A stretch of 54,515 nucleotides of DNA from Gammaproteobacteria bacterium (lineage in GTDB: Bacteria; Pseudomonadota; Gammaproteobacteria; UBA6429; Thiohalophilaceae), in assembly GCA_024275115.1 (NCBI GenBank), contig JAJRZT010000011.1, forward strand, positions 1 through 54,515, written 5' to 3'. The notes beneath the pieces were generated by a model. That model was not told the origin of the DNA. It did not search any database and worked only from the letters and a program-made list of their open reading frames with translations. Made by a program: the position numbers and the translations under genes. Numbering within the stretch: position 1 is the first letter of the stretch; each line of letters begins with the position of its first letter. This document shows positions 26,286-34,961 of this stretch, in pieces.

Positions 26286-26550
26286 ATTAACTAAAGAAGA
26301 GAAGGTGATCCTTGAATCGTATGAAAATGATGAGTGGGTTTCTATTTCAAACGAGGTCGATCTTAAAAAGCATCGGTTAGCCGCTAAAAATACTTTCAAA
26401 AAAGATAAACGTGTGAATATTCGTATTTCAAAAATGGATCTTGATTTAATTCAGGAAAAAGCACTTATAGAAGGCTTACCTTATCAAACCCTGATGTCGA
26501 GTGTTTTGCATAAGTATGTAACAGGTCGTTTAAAAGATAAAACCGTATAA
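26275..26550 (+). CDS. CopG/BrnA-like antitoxin
   Basis: About 91 residues. GAGGTG lies four bases before the ATG at 26275; the ATG at 26272 is too close to it. The C-terminal half reads as a ribbon-helix-helix: strand RVNIRIS, then helices KMDLDLIQEKALIEG and QTLMSSVLHKYV. The N-terminal half would wrap the toxin. It overlaps the upstream toxin gene, the usual coupling of type II pairs, and would autoregulate the pair. Confidence 0.78.
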   Translation: MNAKLTKEEKVILESYENDEWVSISNEVDLKKHRLAAKNTFKKDKRVNIRISKMDLDLIQEKALIEGLPYQTLMSSVLHKYVTGRLKDKTV

Positions 26551-26570
26551 CTTGCTGCTACCCCACTAAC

Positions 26571-26602
26571 GTAGCTCGGATGCAATAAAATGTAATCCGG
26601 GG
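26571..26602. repeat. REP-like repeat, copy C
   Basis: GTAGCTCGGATGCAATAAAA followed by TGTAATCCGGGG; 29 of 32 bases match the left part of copy B in the same orientation. It marks the right flank of the toxin-antitoxin pair. Confidence 0.75.
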
Positions 26603-26690
26603 TGTCTGCACACCCTTTCGTTACGCTTAATTCAACTAAATTTCAGGCCAAAGATTGACCTGCCCCCCCTTGCCGCATTAACCTTAGCGC

Positions 26691-26891
26691 ATGAATATTA
26701 TTGTAAATGGTGACAGCCAAACTATTGAAGAATCCTGCACTGCGGCACAGCTTGTCGAGCAAATGGGCATAACCGGTGGCCGCATTGCGATGGAAGTTAA
26801 TCAGGAAATCGTGCCACGTAGCACGTATGGAACGCACCAGTTTCAAGCTGACGATATTGTCGAAATAGTGCATGCGGTGGGTGGTGGTTGA
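26691..26891 (+). CDS. thiS: Sulfur carrier protein ThiS
   Basis: 66-residue ubiquitin-like sulfur carrier for the thiazole ring of thiamine. It ends in the diagnostic VGGG, whose last Gly becomes a thiocarboxylate. The N-terminus MNIIVNGDSQTIEE is typical. It precedes thiG. No thiamine riboswitch core was recognised upstream, and no strong ribosome site is visible before the ATG. Confidence 0.95.
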   Translation: MNIIVNGDSQTIEESCTAAQLVEQMGITGGRIAMEVNQEIVPRSTYGTHQFQADDIVEIVHAVGGG

Positions 26892-26979
26892 TAAAACCAT
26901 CGGCTGCCATAGCCCGGGGCGCATCTTGCCAGCAATCAATCCAAATTAAAACCCATATTAGAATTCTGAAGGAAACAAC

Positions 26980-27771
26980 ATGACAGCATTACAAGACACG
27001 CCACTGATCGTTGCGGGCAAATCCTACCAGTCCCGTTTACTGGTGGGCACGGGTAAGTATAAAGATATGGACGAAACGCGCGAAGCAATCGAAACCAGTG
27101 GTGCAGAGATTGTAACGGTTGCGGTGCGCCGCAGTAACATCGGGCAAAATCCGGGCGAGCCAAATTTACTCGATGTGATCTCACCGGATAAATACACTAT
27201 TTTGCCAAATACGGCGGGCTGCTTTACCGCTGAAGATGCATTGCGCACCTGTCGTTTAGCCCGCGAGTTACTGGGCGATCATCGGCTGGTTAAACTCGAA
27301 GTATTAGGCGATGAGCAAACCTTATACCCCGATATTCCCGCAACACTGGAAGCAGCCGAAGTATTAGTAAAAGAAGGGTTTGAAGTGATGGTGTATACCA
27401 GTGACGATCCTATCATTGCCAAACGTTTAGAAGACATTGGCTGCGTAGCCGTTATGCCACTGGCCGCGCCGATAGGTTCGGGTTTAGGTATTCGTAACCC
27501 GTATAATATTTTAACCATTATCGAAAATGCCAATGTACCGATTATTGTTGATGCCGGTGTGGGCACTGCATCGGATGCCGCGATTGCAATGGAATTAGGT
27601 TGCGATGGCGTGTTAATGAACACCGCGATTGCCGCGGCAAAAAAGCCGGTGCTAATGGCATCAGCGATGAATAAAGCCATTGATGCCGGCCGCGAAGCCT
27701 TTTTAGCCGGGCGGATGCCGCGTAAACGTTACGCCAGTGCTTCGTCACCGATTGATGGGTTGATTATTTAA
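26980..27771 (+). CDS. thiG: Thiazole synthase
   Basis: 263-residue TIM-barrel enzyme that makes thiamine thiazole phosphate from DXP, dehydroglycine and ThiS thiocarboxylate. Hallmarks are [10 protein letters not shown], the Schiff-base Lys in [17 protein letters not shown] and [12 protein letters not shown]. It follows thiS by 88 bases, with AAGGAAAC ahead of the ATG. No thiO, thiH or thiE gene is seen. Confidence 0.97.
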   Translation: MTALQDTPLIVAGKSYQSRLLVGTGKYKDMDETREAIETSGAEIVTVAVRRSNIGQNPGEPNLLDVISPDKYTILPNTAGCFTAEDALRTCRLARELLGDHRLVKLEVLGDEQTLYPDIPATLEAAEVLVKEGFEVMVYTSDDPIIAKRLEDIGCVAVMPLAAPIGSGLGIRNPYNILTIIENANVPIIVDAGVGTASDAAIAMELGCDGVLMNTAIAAAKKPVLMASAMNKAIDAGREAFLAGRMPRKRYASASSPIDGLII

Positions 27772-27786
27772 TTTTTTAAAAAAAGA

Positions 27787-27920
27787 TTAACCACAACGAA
27801 CACGACGGGCACAACGCAAAGATATAAAAATTTTAATTCGCTATTGCTCGCAATGATAAAAGTTAGTTGTTCGCCTAATGATATTCTTTTCGTTGTGCCC
27901 GTCGTGTTCGTTGTGGTTAA
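27787..27920. repeat. 30-bp perfect inverted repeat between thiG and trmB
   Basis: The left arm (27787-27816) starts TTAACCACAACGAACACGAC. The right arm (27891-27920) is its exact reverse complement. Four more bases extend inward with one mismatch. The arms enclose 74 bases. It looks like a small dispersed palindromic element, and may serve as a bidirectional barrier to transcription. Confidence 0.9.
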
Positions 27921-27945
27921 AAAAATCTCTTGTGGTAGTCGTTTT

Positions 27946-28641
27946 ATGCAACAAAAATCTTCATCTCTTAAAGGTCACCGTATTCGAAGCTTTGTACGTC
28001 GTCAAGGCCGTTTAACTGCGGCACAAAGTTTTGCTTTAGAAAAATACCTGCCAAAGTTTGGCTTGCTGGCATCCGATGGCGAGTTTAATTTTGAAAAAAT
28101 TTACCAGCGCAAAGCACCCACTCATTTAGAAATTGGCTTTGGTAACGGTCAGTCGGTTGCGAATATGGCAGCGGCGCATCCAGAGAATAATTATCTTGGG
28201 GTCGAGGTGCATCGTCCTGGTGTGGGTAATTTATTGCGGCTAATTCATAAACAGGAATTAACCAATGTGCGCGTTATGACCGACGATGTGTTTGATGTTT
28301 TACAAAACAACATTATCGATAATAGCCTTGCTGCTGTGTATATTTATTTCCCCGACCCATGGCATAAGCGCTGTCATGTTAAACGCCGCATTATTAATCA
28401 GGAATTTGTTACCATGCTGGCGGCTAGAATGGAAATGGCTGGGTTATTACATATGGCAACCGACTGGAAAGATTATGCGTGGCATATGATGAAGGTAATG
28501 GGTGACCTGCCGCAATTTAAAAACACAGCCGGAGAGGGTGCCTATTCGCTACGCCCTGAATGGCGAACCCTGACTAAATTTGAACAGCGCGGTCATCGAT
28601 TAGGGCATGATGTTTGGGATTTAATGTTTACTAAAATATAG
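27946..28641 (+). CDS. trmB: tRNA (guanine-N7-)-methyltransferase
   Basis: 231 residues from the ATG at 27946. The ORF is open further upstream, but that stretch lies in the inverted repeat and is not family-like. TrmB makes m7G46 in tRNA. SAM-binding motif EIGFGNG is around residues 63-69. The characteristic FPDPWHKRCHVKRR follows in the second half, and the end has the TKFEQRG pattern for tRNA binding. Length and motifs match the family. Confidence 0.96.
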   Translation: MQQKSSSLKGHRIRSFVRRQGRLTAAQSFALEKYLPKFGLLASDGEFNFEKIYQRKAPTHLEIGFGNGQSVANMAAAHPENNYLGVEVHRPGVGNLLRLIHKQELTNVRVMTDDVFDVLQNNIIDNSLAAVYIYFPDPWHKRCHVKRRIINQEFVTMLAARMEMAGLLHMATDWKDYAWHMMKVMGDLPQFKNTAGEGAYSLRPEWRTLTKFEQRGHRLGHDVWDLMFTKI

Positions 28642-28672
28642 TTTAGCGGGTATACGAGTTAACAGGACAATA

Positions 28673-28972
28673 GTGATGATAAACATAATGCATTCACTTG
28701 CCATTATTATAGGTGTGCTTGCTTACTATTTTAGTGATGTGAATAGTAGCAGTGGTTTTACAAATACTTTGCTACCGCTTATTGCGACGTTCAGTTTTAT
28801 ATACGGTGTTATCGTTACCGTTAACATGCTCTACACTATGCGAAATAAATCAGACATGGCCGATAAGTCTGCCGATATTTTATTTCAGAGCATGAAAGAA
28901 GTGAGCAAAAAAGAGCCTGTTCAACAAGAAAGCAGTTCTGACGACTTTCCCCCTGGTGGTAACGAAAAGTAG
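28673..28972 (+). CDS. Small membrane protein, unknown
   Basis: 99 residues with two hydrophobic segments (about 8-20 and 28-50), then a charged, disordered tail rich in Glu and Ser. I do not recognise it. It lies 31 bases after trmB on the same strand and may be co-transcribed. An AGGAC stretch upstream is a fair ribosome site. Confidence 0.65.
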   Translation: MMINIMHSLAIIIGVLAYYFSDVNSSSGFTNTLLPLIATFSFIYGVIVTVNMLYTMRNKSDMADKSADILFQSMKEVSKKEPVQQESSSDDFPPGGNEK

Positions 28973-29383
28973 CCTTTCTGATTAGAATTAAGTCACTGCC
29001 TCATCCATTTATGGGTTAACCCAAAATGGGGTGAGCGGGGTAAAGTGGCTACCTGCTGCGCTAACATGTTGATTCTGAATAATTTTTAAGAAAGGTTATG
29101 GGTTAACCCATTAATAATTATAAGCCTATGTTTTTATTGAGTATTTTATGCGAATAGGTGCGTTTTATGGTAAAGTTTCGTTAGTAAAAGTATTTTATTT
29201 CTATTCTTGAAAGCTTAAAAAAGAGGAATAGAAAGCAGTTTTAAATGGGGTATGGCCTATGCGAAACGGCACCATTGGGTTTACTCAGTTTTATGTGGTA
29301 TCTGGGTTGTAGGACTTGGGATTAATGGTACGCCGCAAGCAAATATAAGAAAAATAGTTAAATGCAGCATCAGTGCTCTAACT
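28973..29383. other. Gene-poor region with two GGGTTAACCC palindromes
   Basis: About 400 bases with no convincing gene. Palindromes lie at 29011-29023 and 29098-29111. A short transcript could start after the second one and end at the terminator at 29384, so a small RNA is possible. The ORF at 29252-29452 runs through that terminator and is not credible. Confidence 0.4.
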
Positions 29384-29415
29384 GGCGTCCGGGTTTTCCT
29401 GGACGCCTTTTTTTT
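29384..29415 (+). terminator. Rho-independent terminator
   Basis: GGCGTCC/GGACGCC stem (29384-29390 with 29401-29407) and a run of eight T. It points rightward, but no recognisable gene precedes it directly, so it may end a small RNA. Confidence 0.85.
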
Positions 29416-29416
29416 A

Positions 29417-29495
29417 GTGCCAGTTTCTTCTTTTCTTTACTGGCACTTATGATGTTTTAGAGGTGCCAGTTTCTTCTTTTCTTTACTGGCACTTA
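29417..29495. repeat. Tandem 33-bp hairpin duplication at mak 3' end
   Basis: Two identical 33-bp copies (29417-29449 and 29463-29495) begin GTGCCAGTTTCTTC and end ACTGGCACTTA. Each forms an 8-bp stem GTGCCAGT/ACTGGCAC. Copy 2 overlaps the last codons of mak, so copy 1 is a duplicate of the gene's 3' end. They may act as the mak terminator. Confidence 0.88.
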
Positions 29496-30406
29496 GGTGG
29501 CCACAACCAGGCCGCCCCGCGTACACCACTTGAATCGCCATGTTTTGGCGCAAGCAGTTTTGTTGCAACCGTGTCAGAAAAAACATACTCCCCCCAATAA
29601 CGCGGTACGTTTTGATATAGGCGCTGTATATTCGACATCCCGCCACCGAGCACAATAATGTCAGGGTCGATAATATTAATCACATGGGCGAGTGCTTTGG
29701 CCAGGCGCTTTTCATACAGCTCAATGCAAGTGACGGCATGTTGCTCCGCCTGTTCGGCTTTTTTTACAATTTCTTTCACCGCAAGTCGTTGTTTTGAATT
29801 TGTCAGCCGTTGATAGTGCTTTTCAAACCCCGGTCCAGATAAAAATGTTTCAATGCAATCGACTTTGCCGCAATAGCATTTTTGCTGTGTCTGTATTTGT
29901 TCTGCGTCTAGCGCGTCTTGCCAGGGCAATGGGTTGTGTCCCCATTCGCCGGCAATGGCATTGCAGCCGGTTAATACCTGTTTGTTAATGCAAATGCCAC
30001 CACCGGTTCCGGTGCCAATGATTACACCAAAAACAACAGTAGCATTTTTAGCTGCCCCATCGGTTGCTTCCGATACAACAAAACAATTGGCGTCATTCTC
30101 AATTTTTACTGTGCAGTTGAGTTTTCTTTCAAGATCTTCTTTTAAAGGTTGGCCGATTAACCAGGTGGAGTTTGCATTTTTAACCAGTGAGGTTGCCGGT
30201 GACATCGCTCCGGGAATACCGATACCAATACTGCCCTGCTGTTTGGTATGTGTTTGTGCACTGTTTATAAGTTTACAAATAGTGTTTACGGTTACGGTAT
30301 AGTCATGTTGCGGTGTTGCAAGGCGTTGCCGGTAAAGTTCTGCACCGTTATCGCCTAAGGCTATCACTTCAATTTTAGTGCCGCCTAAGTCAATACCAAT
30401 GCGCAT
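29483..30406 (-). CDS. mak: Fructokinase, ROK family
   Basis: 307-residue ROK-family sugar kinase very similar in pattern to E. coli Mak (manno(fructo)kinase). The ATP loop DLGGTK is at 6-11, followed by the E. coli-like EVIALGD. The sugar-binding motif is NDANC, with catalytic Asp. The ROK zinc motif is CYCGKVDCIE, and AGEWGHNPLPW precedes it. The conserved end KHGDSSGVRGAAWLW is present. It phosphorylates fructose to fructose-6-phosphate. It stands at the end of a minus-strand run starting with rph and rdgB. Confidence 0.93.
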   Translation of the reverse strand: MRIGIDLGGTKIEVIALGDNGAELYRQRLATPQHDYTVTVNTICKLINSAQTHTKQQGSIGIGIPGAMSPATSLVKNANSTWLIGQPLKEDLERKLNCTVKIENDANCFVVSEATDGAAKNATVVFGVIIGTGTGGGICINKQVLTGCNAIAGEWGHNPLPWQDALDAEQIQTQQKCYCGKVDCIETFLSGPGFEKHYQRLTNSKQRLAVKEIVKKAEQAEQHAVTCIELYEKRLAKALAHVINIIDPDIIVLGGGMSNIQRLYQNVPRYWGEYVFSDTVATKLLAPKHGDSSGVRGAAWLWPPKCQ

Positions 30407-30414
30407 GGTGTTTT

Positions 30415-30789
30415 TTATTTTGAATCAGACACGATAAAAGTGTCTGCATGTGAATAGGCTGGGCTACAGCAACATAAAAAAACAAGATCTGTGTCCCCGG
30501 TGTTTTTTATTTTATGTTGGCTGTTTGGTGGTATGCAAAGTGTGTCGCCGCTTTCGACTGTAAAAGCTTCTTCGCCTATTGTCATTAGGCCGTTGCCTTG
30601 CAATATGTGGTAAAGCTCCTCGGTTGTTGCATGGTAATGTAAGTGTGTTTCCTGGCCGGGGCTTACAATGGCCTGTGCCAAACTTTGCTTGCTGTTGCCG
30701 TGTTGTTCGGGGTGCATCAGCTCACAAATACTGGAATTATCCCTGGTAATATAATGTTGCAGATTTTTTAGTTTAGTAAACGAGGGCAT
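30415..30789 (-). CDS. Cupin-domain protein
   Basis: 124-residue single cupin barrel. Metal-binding motif 1 is visible as HLHYHATTEELYHILQGNG and motif 2 as CIPPNSQHKI, with the expected His and Glu residues. Function is open: a dioxygenase, isomerase or sugar-binding role are all possible. It is eight bases from mak and abuts the lipoprotein gene, so a shared transcript is likely. Confidence 0.88.
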   Translation of the reverse strand: MPSFTKLKNLQHYITRDNSSICELMHPEQHGNSKQSLAQAIVSPGQETHLHYHATTEELYHILQGNGLMTIGEEAFTVESGDTLCIPPNSQHKIKNTGDTDLVFLCCCSPAYSHADTFIVSDSK

Positions 30790-31289
30790 TATTGTCGAAT
30801 TGGGCTAGACGATGGGTCGGCTATAAAAGTTACCTTGCCATCTACCTTTGCGGTGGAAATAAAAATATAAGGCTGTGTGAGAGCCAGACTTACCTGCTCG
30901 TCTTGCGGAGGTTCTGTGAATGTTACCGATACGGTTAAATTTTCATCCAGGCTTTTTAAACGGCTCACGCCGAGCGTATAACCGCCACTGGGTTGTTGGC
31001 CAGCAAAAATGGCAATTACCATATTGTCATCAAAATTAATACGCGGTCTTTTCTTTTTTTGATTGCCGCTGTGTATTTCCCACAGGCGTTGCCAGTCCTT
31101 TTTGTTTTTTATAATAAGCTCGCGTGTGAGTGATATATTACTGTATGAGCCTTGCGCGATAATTTTAAAGTTGACATTTATTGTGTAAAGAGCATCGTCA
31201 TTGTCTGAGTTTGTACTCGTAGTAGAGCAGGAGGTTAACAGAAAAAATAAAAAGTAAAGTAGCGGGTTCAGGTTGTATAGTTTATTCAT
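30789..31289 (-). CDS. Lipoprotein with PrcB-like C-terminal domain
   Basis: 166 residues. A lipobox LLTSC marks a lipoprotein signal peptide of about 20 residues. The mature part matches the PrcB_C pattern: WQRLWEIHSG, then NMVIAIFAGQQPSGGYTL, then QPYIFI. In oral spirochetes PrcB accompanies a protease, and the domain is widespread in periplasmic proteins. The start overlaps the CPXCG gene's stop by eight bases. It may assist or inhibit an exported protease; the trypsin-like protease four genes away is a candidate partner, which is only inference. Confidence 0.82.
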   Translation of the reverse strand: MNKLYNLNPLLYFLFFLLTSCSTTSTNSDNDDALYTINVNFKIIAQGSYSNISLTRELIIKNKKDWQRLWEIHSGNQKKKRPRINFDDNMVIAIFAGQQPSGGYTLGVSRLKSLDENLTVSVTFTEPPQDEQVSLALTQPYIFISTAKVDGKVTFIADPSSSPIRQ

Positions 31290-31491
31290 TTTCTTGTCTT
31301 GTTATTACTTTTTGTAAAGTACCATTGGGATTAATGACCGGTGTAAATAAAATAGGCTGGCAGCACACCTGGCAATCTTCGATATAAGTATAATCCTCAC
31401 TTGTGCTTGCGTCTACAAGTGGGCTCATGTCAATGAGTGTATTGAAAACCTCGCCACAGTAAGGGCAGCTTATATCAAAATCCGTTAGCAT
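31282..31491 (-). CDS. CPXCG-motif cysteine-rich protein
   Basis: 69-residue protein with the family's CPYCG (residues 9-13) and a second CQVCCQP motif, forming a likely zinc knuckle. Acidic surroundings are typical. The family is small, conserved in gammaproteobacteria and without known function. It overlaps the lipoprotein gene by eight bases. Confidence 0.9.
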   Translation of the reverse strand: MLTDFDISCPYCGEVFNTLIDMSPLVDASTSEDYTYIEDCQVCCQPILFTPVINPNGTLQKVITRQENE

Positions 31492-31508
31492 AATATGTGC
31501 ATTTAAGT

Positions 31509-32675
31509 TTAGTCGGGTAAAAATAGTGTAAAGACATCATTTAAATATTGTTGTCCTAAAGGTGTAGGTTTAATCTGTGCATTATCCTGCTGTAACCAGT
31601 TATTTTGCTGTGCTTTATTGAGTATGGCCTGTATGGATGAAATATCCATACCAGTATTATCATTAAATGTTTGAATATCAAAACCGTTGCTTAACCTGAG
31701 CGCATTAAGCATAAATTCAAAAGAAATATCCTGGTTGTTTAAACGGTGTTGCTTGATAATATGGGTCTTGGTCCTGACTTGTTGCATATAATGTTGTGGC
31801 TGTTTTTGTTTTGCGGTTCGGGTAATGCTTTGTGTATTGGCAGCAGTTATTTTCTGGTGGGCACCGGCACCAATCCCCAGATAGTCGCCAAACTGCCAGT
31901 AGTTGAGGTTGTGTTTGCACTGGTTTTTCTCACCTGTTTTAGAGAAGGCAGATACTTCATATTGTTGATAGTTATATTCGGCCAGCTGCGCATGAGCCTG
32001 CTGTGTCATATGCCACAGTACATCATCATCTGGGAGCGTGGGTGGTTGTGCGGCAAACAAGGTGTTGGGTTCAATGGTTAACTGGTAGTGTGATAAATGC
32101 GGTGGCTGGAAGTCAATGGCCGTTTGTAAGTCGCTAAGCATTTGCTCGGTTGTTTGTTGCGGCAAGCCAAACATTAAGTCAATATTAAAGCTGTTAAAGT
32201 TGGCTGCATGGGCGGCTTCTATTGCTGCAATGGCCTGAGAACTATTATGGATACGGCCTAATTTTTTTAGCATGGGATCATTAAAACTTTGTATCCCCAT
32301 CGATAAGCGATTAATTCCTGCCTGACGAAAGTCGGTAAAATGGGATTGTTCGACCGTCCCGGGGTTAGCTTCTAGTGTTATTTCAATATCAGGTTTAAAA
32401 TTTAAACGCGCACGTAATGCTTGAATAAGTTTTTCAATTGCCTCTGGCGGGAATATGCTGGGTGTGCCTCCACCCATAAAGATAGACTGAATAGAGCGAC
32501 CCCATATGTTAGGCAGCTCATAATCTAAATCCAGCAACAAGCAATCAATGTATTCATCGTAAGGTGTACTGTTTTTTATTGTGTGCGAGTTAAAGTCACA
32601 ATACGGACATTTTTCAACACACCATGGGAAATGAATGTATAAGCTTAGCGGTGGTAATGTAGTAAATAAAGGCAT
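31509..32675 (-). CDS. hemW: Heme chaperone HemW, radical SAM
   Basis: 388 residues from the ATG at 32675; the open frame extends 11 codons further but MPLFTTLPPLSLYIHFPWC is the family start. The radical-SAM motif is CVEKCPYC. It lacks true HemN activity and instead inserts heme into respiratory enzymes. GGGTPS and the ANPGT segment are conserved. The rph-rdgB-hemW order is standard in gammaproteobacteria; here FHA and protease genes separate rdgB from hemW. Confidence 0.94.
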   Translation of the reverse strand: MPLFTTLPPLSLYIHFPWCVEKCPYCDFNSHTIKNSTPYDEYIDCLLLDLDYELPNIWGRSIQSIFMGGGTPSIFPPEAIEKLIQALRARLNFKPDIEITLEANPGTVEQSHFTDFRQAGINRLSMGIQSFNDPMLKKLGRIHNSSQAIAAIEAAHAANFNSFNIDLMFGLPQQTTEQMLSDLQTAIDFQPPHLSHYQLTIEPNTLFAAQPPTLPDDDVLWHMTQQAHAQLAEYNYQQYEVSAFSKTGEKNQCKHNLNYWQFGDYLGIGAGAHQKITAANTQSITRTAKQKQPQHYMQQVRTKTHIIKQHRLNNQDISFEFMLNALRLSNGFDIQTFNDNTGMDISSIQAILNKAQQNNWLQQDNAQIKPTPLGQQYLNDVFTLFLPD

Positions 32676-32694
32676 AAAGAGTAAGTTGTAAAGA

Positions 32695-33666
32695 CTATTC
32701 TCTTTCAAAAGCTAGTTTTTCATCAATTTCTGACTTTAGCTGCTGGGTATTTTTAAAAAATACATCCAGTGTTTCTTGTTGCGCAAAAATATAGCTGGAC
32801 GGTTTAATGATGCCAGAATAATTGGGCTTGTTGGTAAATTTAGGTGCGTTCAGAAAACTGAGCACTTCAACTAAGCCCAGTAAAATAATGGAAGCGGTAA
32901 TAGCTGAAACTCTGGATTTTTGGTCAGAGAATGTGGTGCTATAACGTAAGTGACCATATAATAAAATACTTGTCACGATAACGCCCAGAATAAAAACAAT
33001 AACACCGGCAGATCCTGGTAATGAAAAACTAAACTCAAAATAGTTAGCCAGGTTGTCAACCAGTGTGCTGAGTATAGTCAGTACGGATGCCCAGATAGCA
33101 TGAAATGAAAAATAAAATCGATGAGTTACAATTTTACTGACTATCGACCAACCCGCTGCCCATAAAGCTAAAACTATTAATATAGGGAACACATCACTTA
33201 ACAAACCCTGAATAGTCACCAGGCCAGTATCTTCGATATAGTTATTGAGCATGAACAGCAGACCGAAAACAATCCAGACAATGGGTAAAATAAAACCACT
33301 GGTTAACAGCATGCTTATCTTGCTTGGTTTGTTGCGTTCCTGAATGGCTTCTTTTACAGGGTGGCCAGTGAAGCGAAAACGAATATCTGTGTGGCCGATG
33401 CGGACACGGCTATCGTCTTCAATGTTTAACGCTTGTTGTTGTTTAAACGGGTGCAGGCTGAATAAACCATTTTTACTATTGTTGTCATTAACCGTGAAAG
33501 TGTCTTCCAGTGAATTAATAGTAATATGCGTGGGTGAGATATAGGGGTCATCAATAATAATGTCATTATCATAACCACGACCTATTTTGCAGGGGAATTT
33601 ACTGGCGTGGTGACGCTCTTTAACTTTGCCAAATCGATCGAGTGTTTCAATAATCAGGGAGCCCAT
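32695..33666 (-). CDS. FHA-domain membrane protein
   Basis: 323 residues. The N-terminal FHA domain (about 25-95) shows GRGYDND, a SPTHITI strand and NDNNSKNG, the phosphothreonine-binding loops. About five hydrophobic segments follow (roughly 115-265), then a soluble tail ending in a Glu/Lys-rich helix. The gene overlaps the protease gene by 13 bases. It probably reads phosphorylation by a Ser/Thr kinase; a kinase/phosphatase pair lies 7 kb away. The partner is inference. Confidence 0.87.
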   Translation of the reverse strand: MGSLIIETLDRFGKVKERHHASKFPCKIGRGYDNDIIIDDPYISPTHITINSLEDTFTVNDNNSKNGLFSLHPFKQQQALNIEDDSRVRIGHTDIRFRFTGHPVKEAIQERNKPSKISMLLTSGFILPIVWIVFGLLFMLNNYIEDTGLVTIQGLLSDVFPILIVLALWAAGWSIVSKIVTHRFYFSFHAIWASVLTILSTLVDNLANYFEFSFSLPGSAGVIVFILGVIVTSILLYGHLRYSTTFSDQKSRVSAITASIILLGLVEVLSFLNAPKFTNKPNYSGIIKPSSYIFAQQETLDVFFKNTQQLKSEIDEKLAFERE

Positions 33667-34961
33667 GAAAATGCCTCTAAATATTTTTTGCTAAATGAAA
33701 TAGCATTTTTATAGCTGACACCGGCAAGAATTAAATTAGTTTGAATGGCGGTTGTTTCTTTACTTAAGCTGGCTGCAGATAGCATCATGTCATACACACC
33801 TGCAAAGTGTTTGTAACCTCGAAGGCAGAAAGAAACTTTAAATGTTATCTTGTTGTTTTTTACAAATCCAGTTTTACATTCGTAATTTGTAAAATATTTT
33901 TTATTGCCACTTAAAAATACGCTGGGATCTTTGTAAAGGTGTTCCATAACATAAGCAAATCGATAGCGATTCATAACCTTTGTGCTAATGTGGTAGCGTG
34001 AATAGTGGATGTCACCAGTGGTGAAATTGCTAGCCAGATAAATATCATTTTTGGTTGCGCAGCTATTTTCACTGATTTTATAGGGTAAATCTTTCGATTC
34101 TGAGTCACCCCAGCAAGTTAAGTAACTGGCAAGTTTGTCGGGTACCTGATATGGCCCCAGTTTTTTTGTTTTAAAGGGTTTTTTTAAAATACGGGAAATA
34201 TAAACATCCTGATTCTCAAGTATTTGTTTGCCAATGTGTTTGATAAAATCTTTTGGTTTTTCTTTGTTTTTTATTAATGTTTTTAAATATTTAACCGGAA
34301 CCAGAAAACCAATTTGATTGCCTGCAGTAGCAACATTAACGCCGATGACTTTGCCTTTCCCGGTAATAGATGGGCCGCCACTCATGCCGGGATTAATGGC
34401 GCTGGATAAGTGAATTCGTTTATTCATACTGTCATCGGTAAACCCATTGTAAGTGCCAGTTATAATGGCCATTCCTAAATCATGTGGGTTACCGATTGAG
34501 AATATTTTTTCACCTTTTGTTAGACGGGCGTTTTGTAGCCTTAAATAAGGCGTTTTAGTCACTTTTTTTACGGGTTGCAATAAAGCCAGATCATGGATTA
34601 CGTCAAAGTTAACCAGCTTAGCTTGATAGACGTTCTTTGTTTTTTTGTTGTCATGTAAAACATATTCAATTCGATATTGTTCAGGTTCAAAAACGTGTTT
34701 GGATATAACGTGGTAGTTTGTTGCAATAAGCCCGGTGTTATTAACAAAAAACCCACTACCGATGGTGGTTTTAGAGTCGGTTGCTACATCGACGATGCGT
34801 ATTTGCAGCAGACTACTTTTGTATTGGCTGAAAACATCTTTAGTACTTGCTGGCGCTGTATTAGCAAAGGAAAGCAGTAAAGCAAGGAGTAGATAAATTT
34901 TGTATTTATCGGCTAAAAAGAAGAAACAAGCTTTTAATTTTATATTTTTAGATATTATCAT
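33654..34961 (-). CDS. Exported trypsin-like serine protease
   Basis: 435 residues. A signal anchor (about 20-40) directs it to the periplasm. The chymotrypsin/DegS-type triad is visible: His in IATNYHVIS, Asp in DVIHDLALLQ and Ser in NPGMSGGPS. No PDZ domain is evident after the protease part; instead a long unknown C-terminal domain (about 240-435) contains four Cys. It overlaps both FHA (13 bases) and rdgB (four bases), so the three genes are coupled. The substrate is unknown. Confidence 0.88.
   Translation of the reverse strand: MIISKNIKLKACFFFLADKYKIYLLLALLLSFANTAPASTKDVFSQYKSSLLQIRIVDVATDSKTTIGSGFFVNNTGLIATNYHVISKHVFEPEQYRIEYVLHDNKKTKNVYQAKLVNFDVIHDLALLQPVKKVTKTPYLRLQNARLTKGEKIFSIGNPHDLGMAIITGTYNGFTDDSMNKRIHLSSAINPGMSGGPSITGKGKVIGVNVATAGNQIGFLVPVKYLKTLIKNKEKPKDFIKHIGKQILENQDVYISRILKKPFKTKKLGPYQVPDKLASYLTCWGDSESKDLPYKISENSCATKNDIYLASNFTTGDIHYSRYHISTKVMNRYRFAYVMEHLYKDPSVFLSGNKKYFTNYECKTGFVKNNKITFKVSFCLRGYKHFAGVYDMMLSAASLSKETTAIQTNLILAGVSYKNAISFSKKYLEAFSWAP

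Noticed and set aside
26600-26690. Thiamine riboswitch before thiS
   Set aside because: The conserved CTGAGA and ACCTGATCTGG-type THI elements were not found in this short gap.
27844-27945. 34-codon N-terminal extension of trmB
   Set aside because: Encoded partly by the right arm of the inverted repeat, hydrophobic and unlike the family; the ATG at 27946 gives a normal TrmB.
29252-29452. 66-residue ORF on the plus strand
   Set aside because: It reads through the strong terminator at 29384-29415 and into the duplicated hairpin, has no clear ribosome site and matches nothing.
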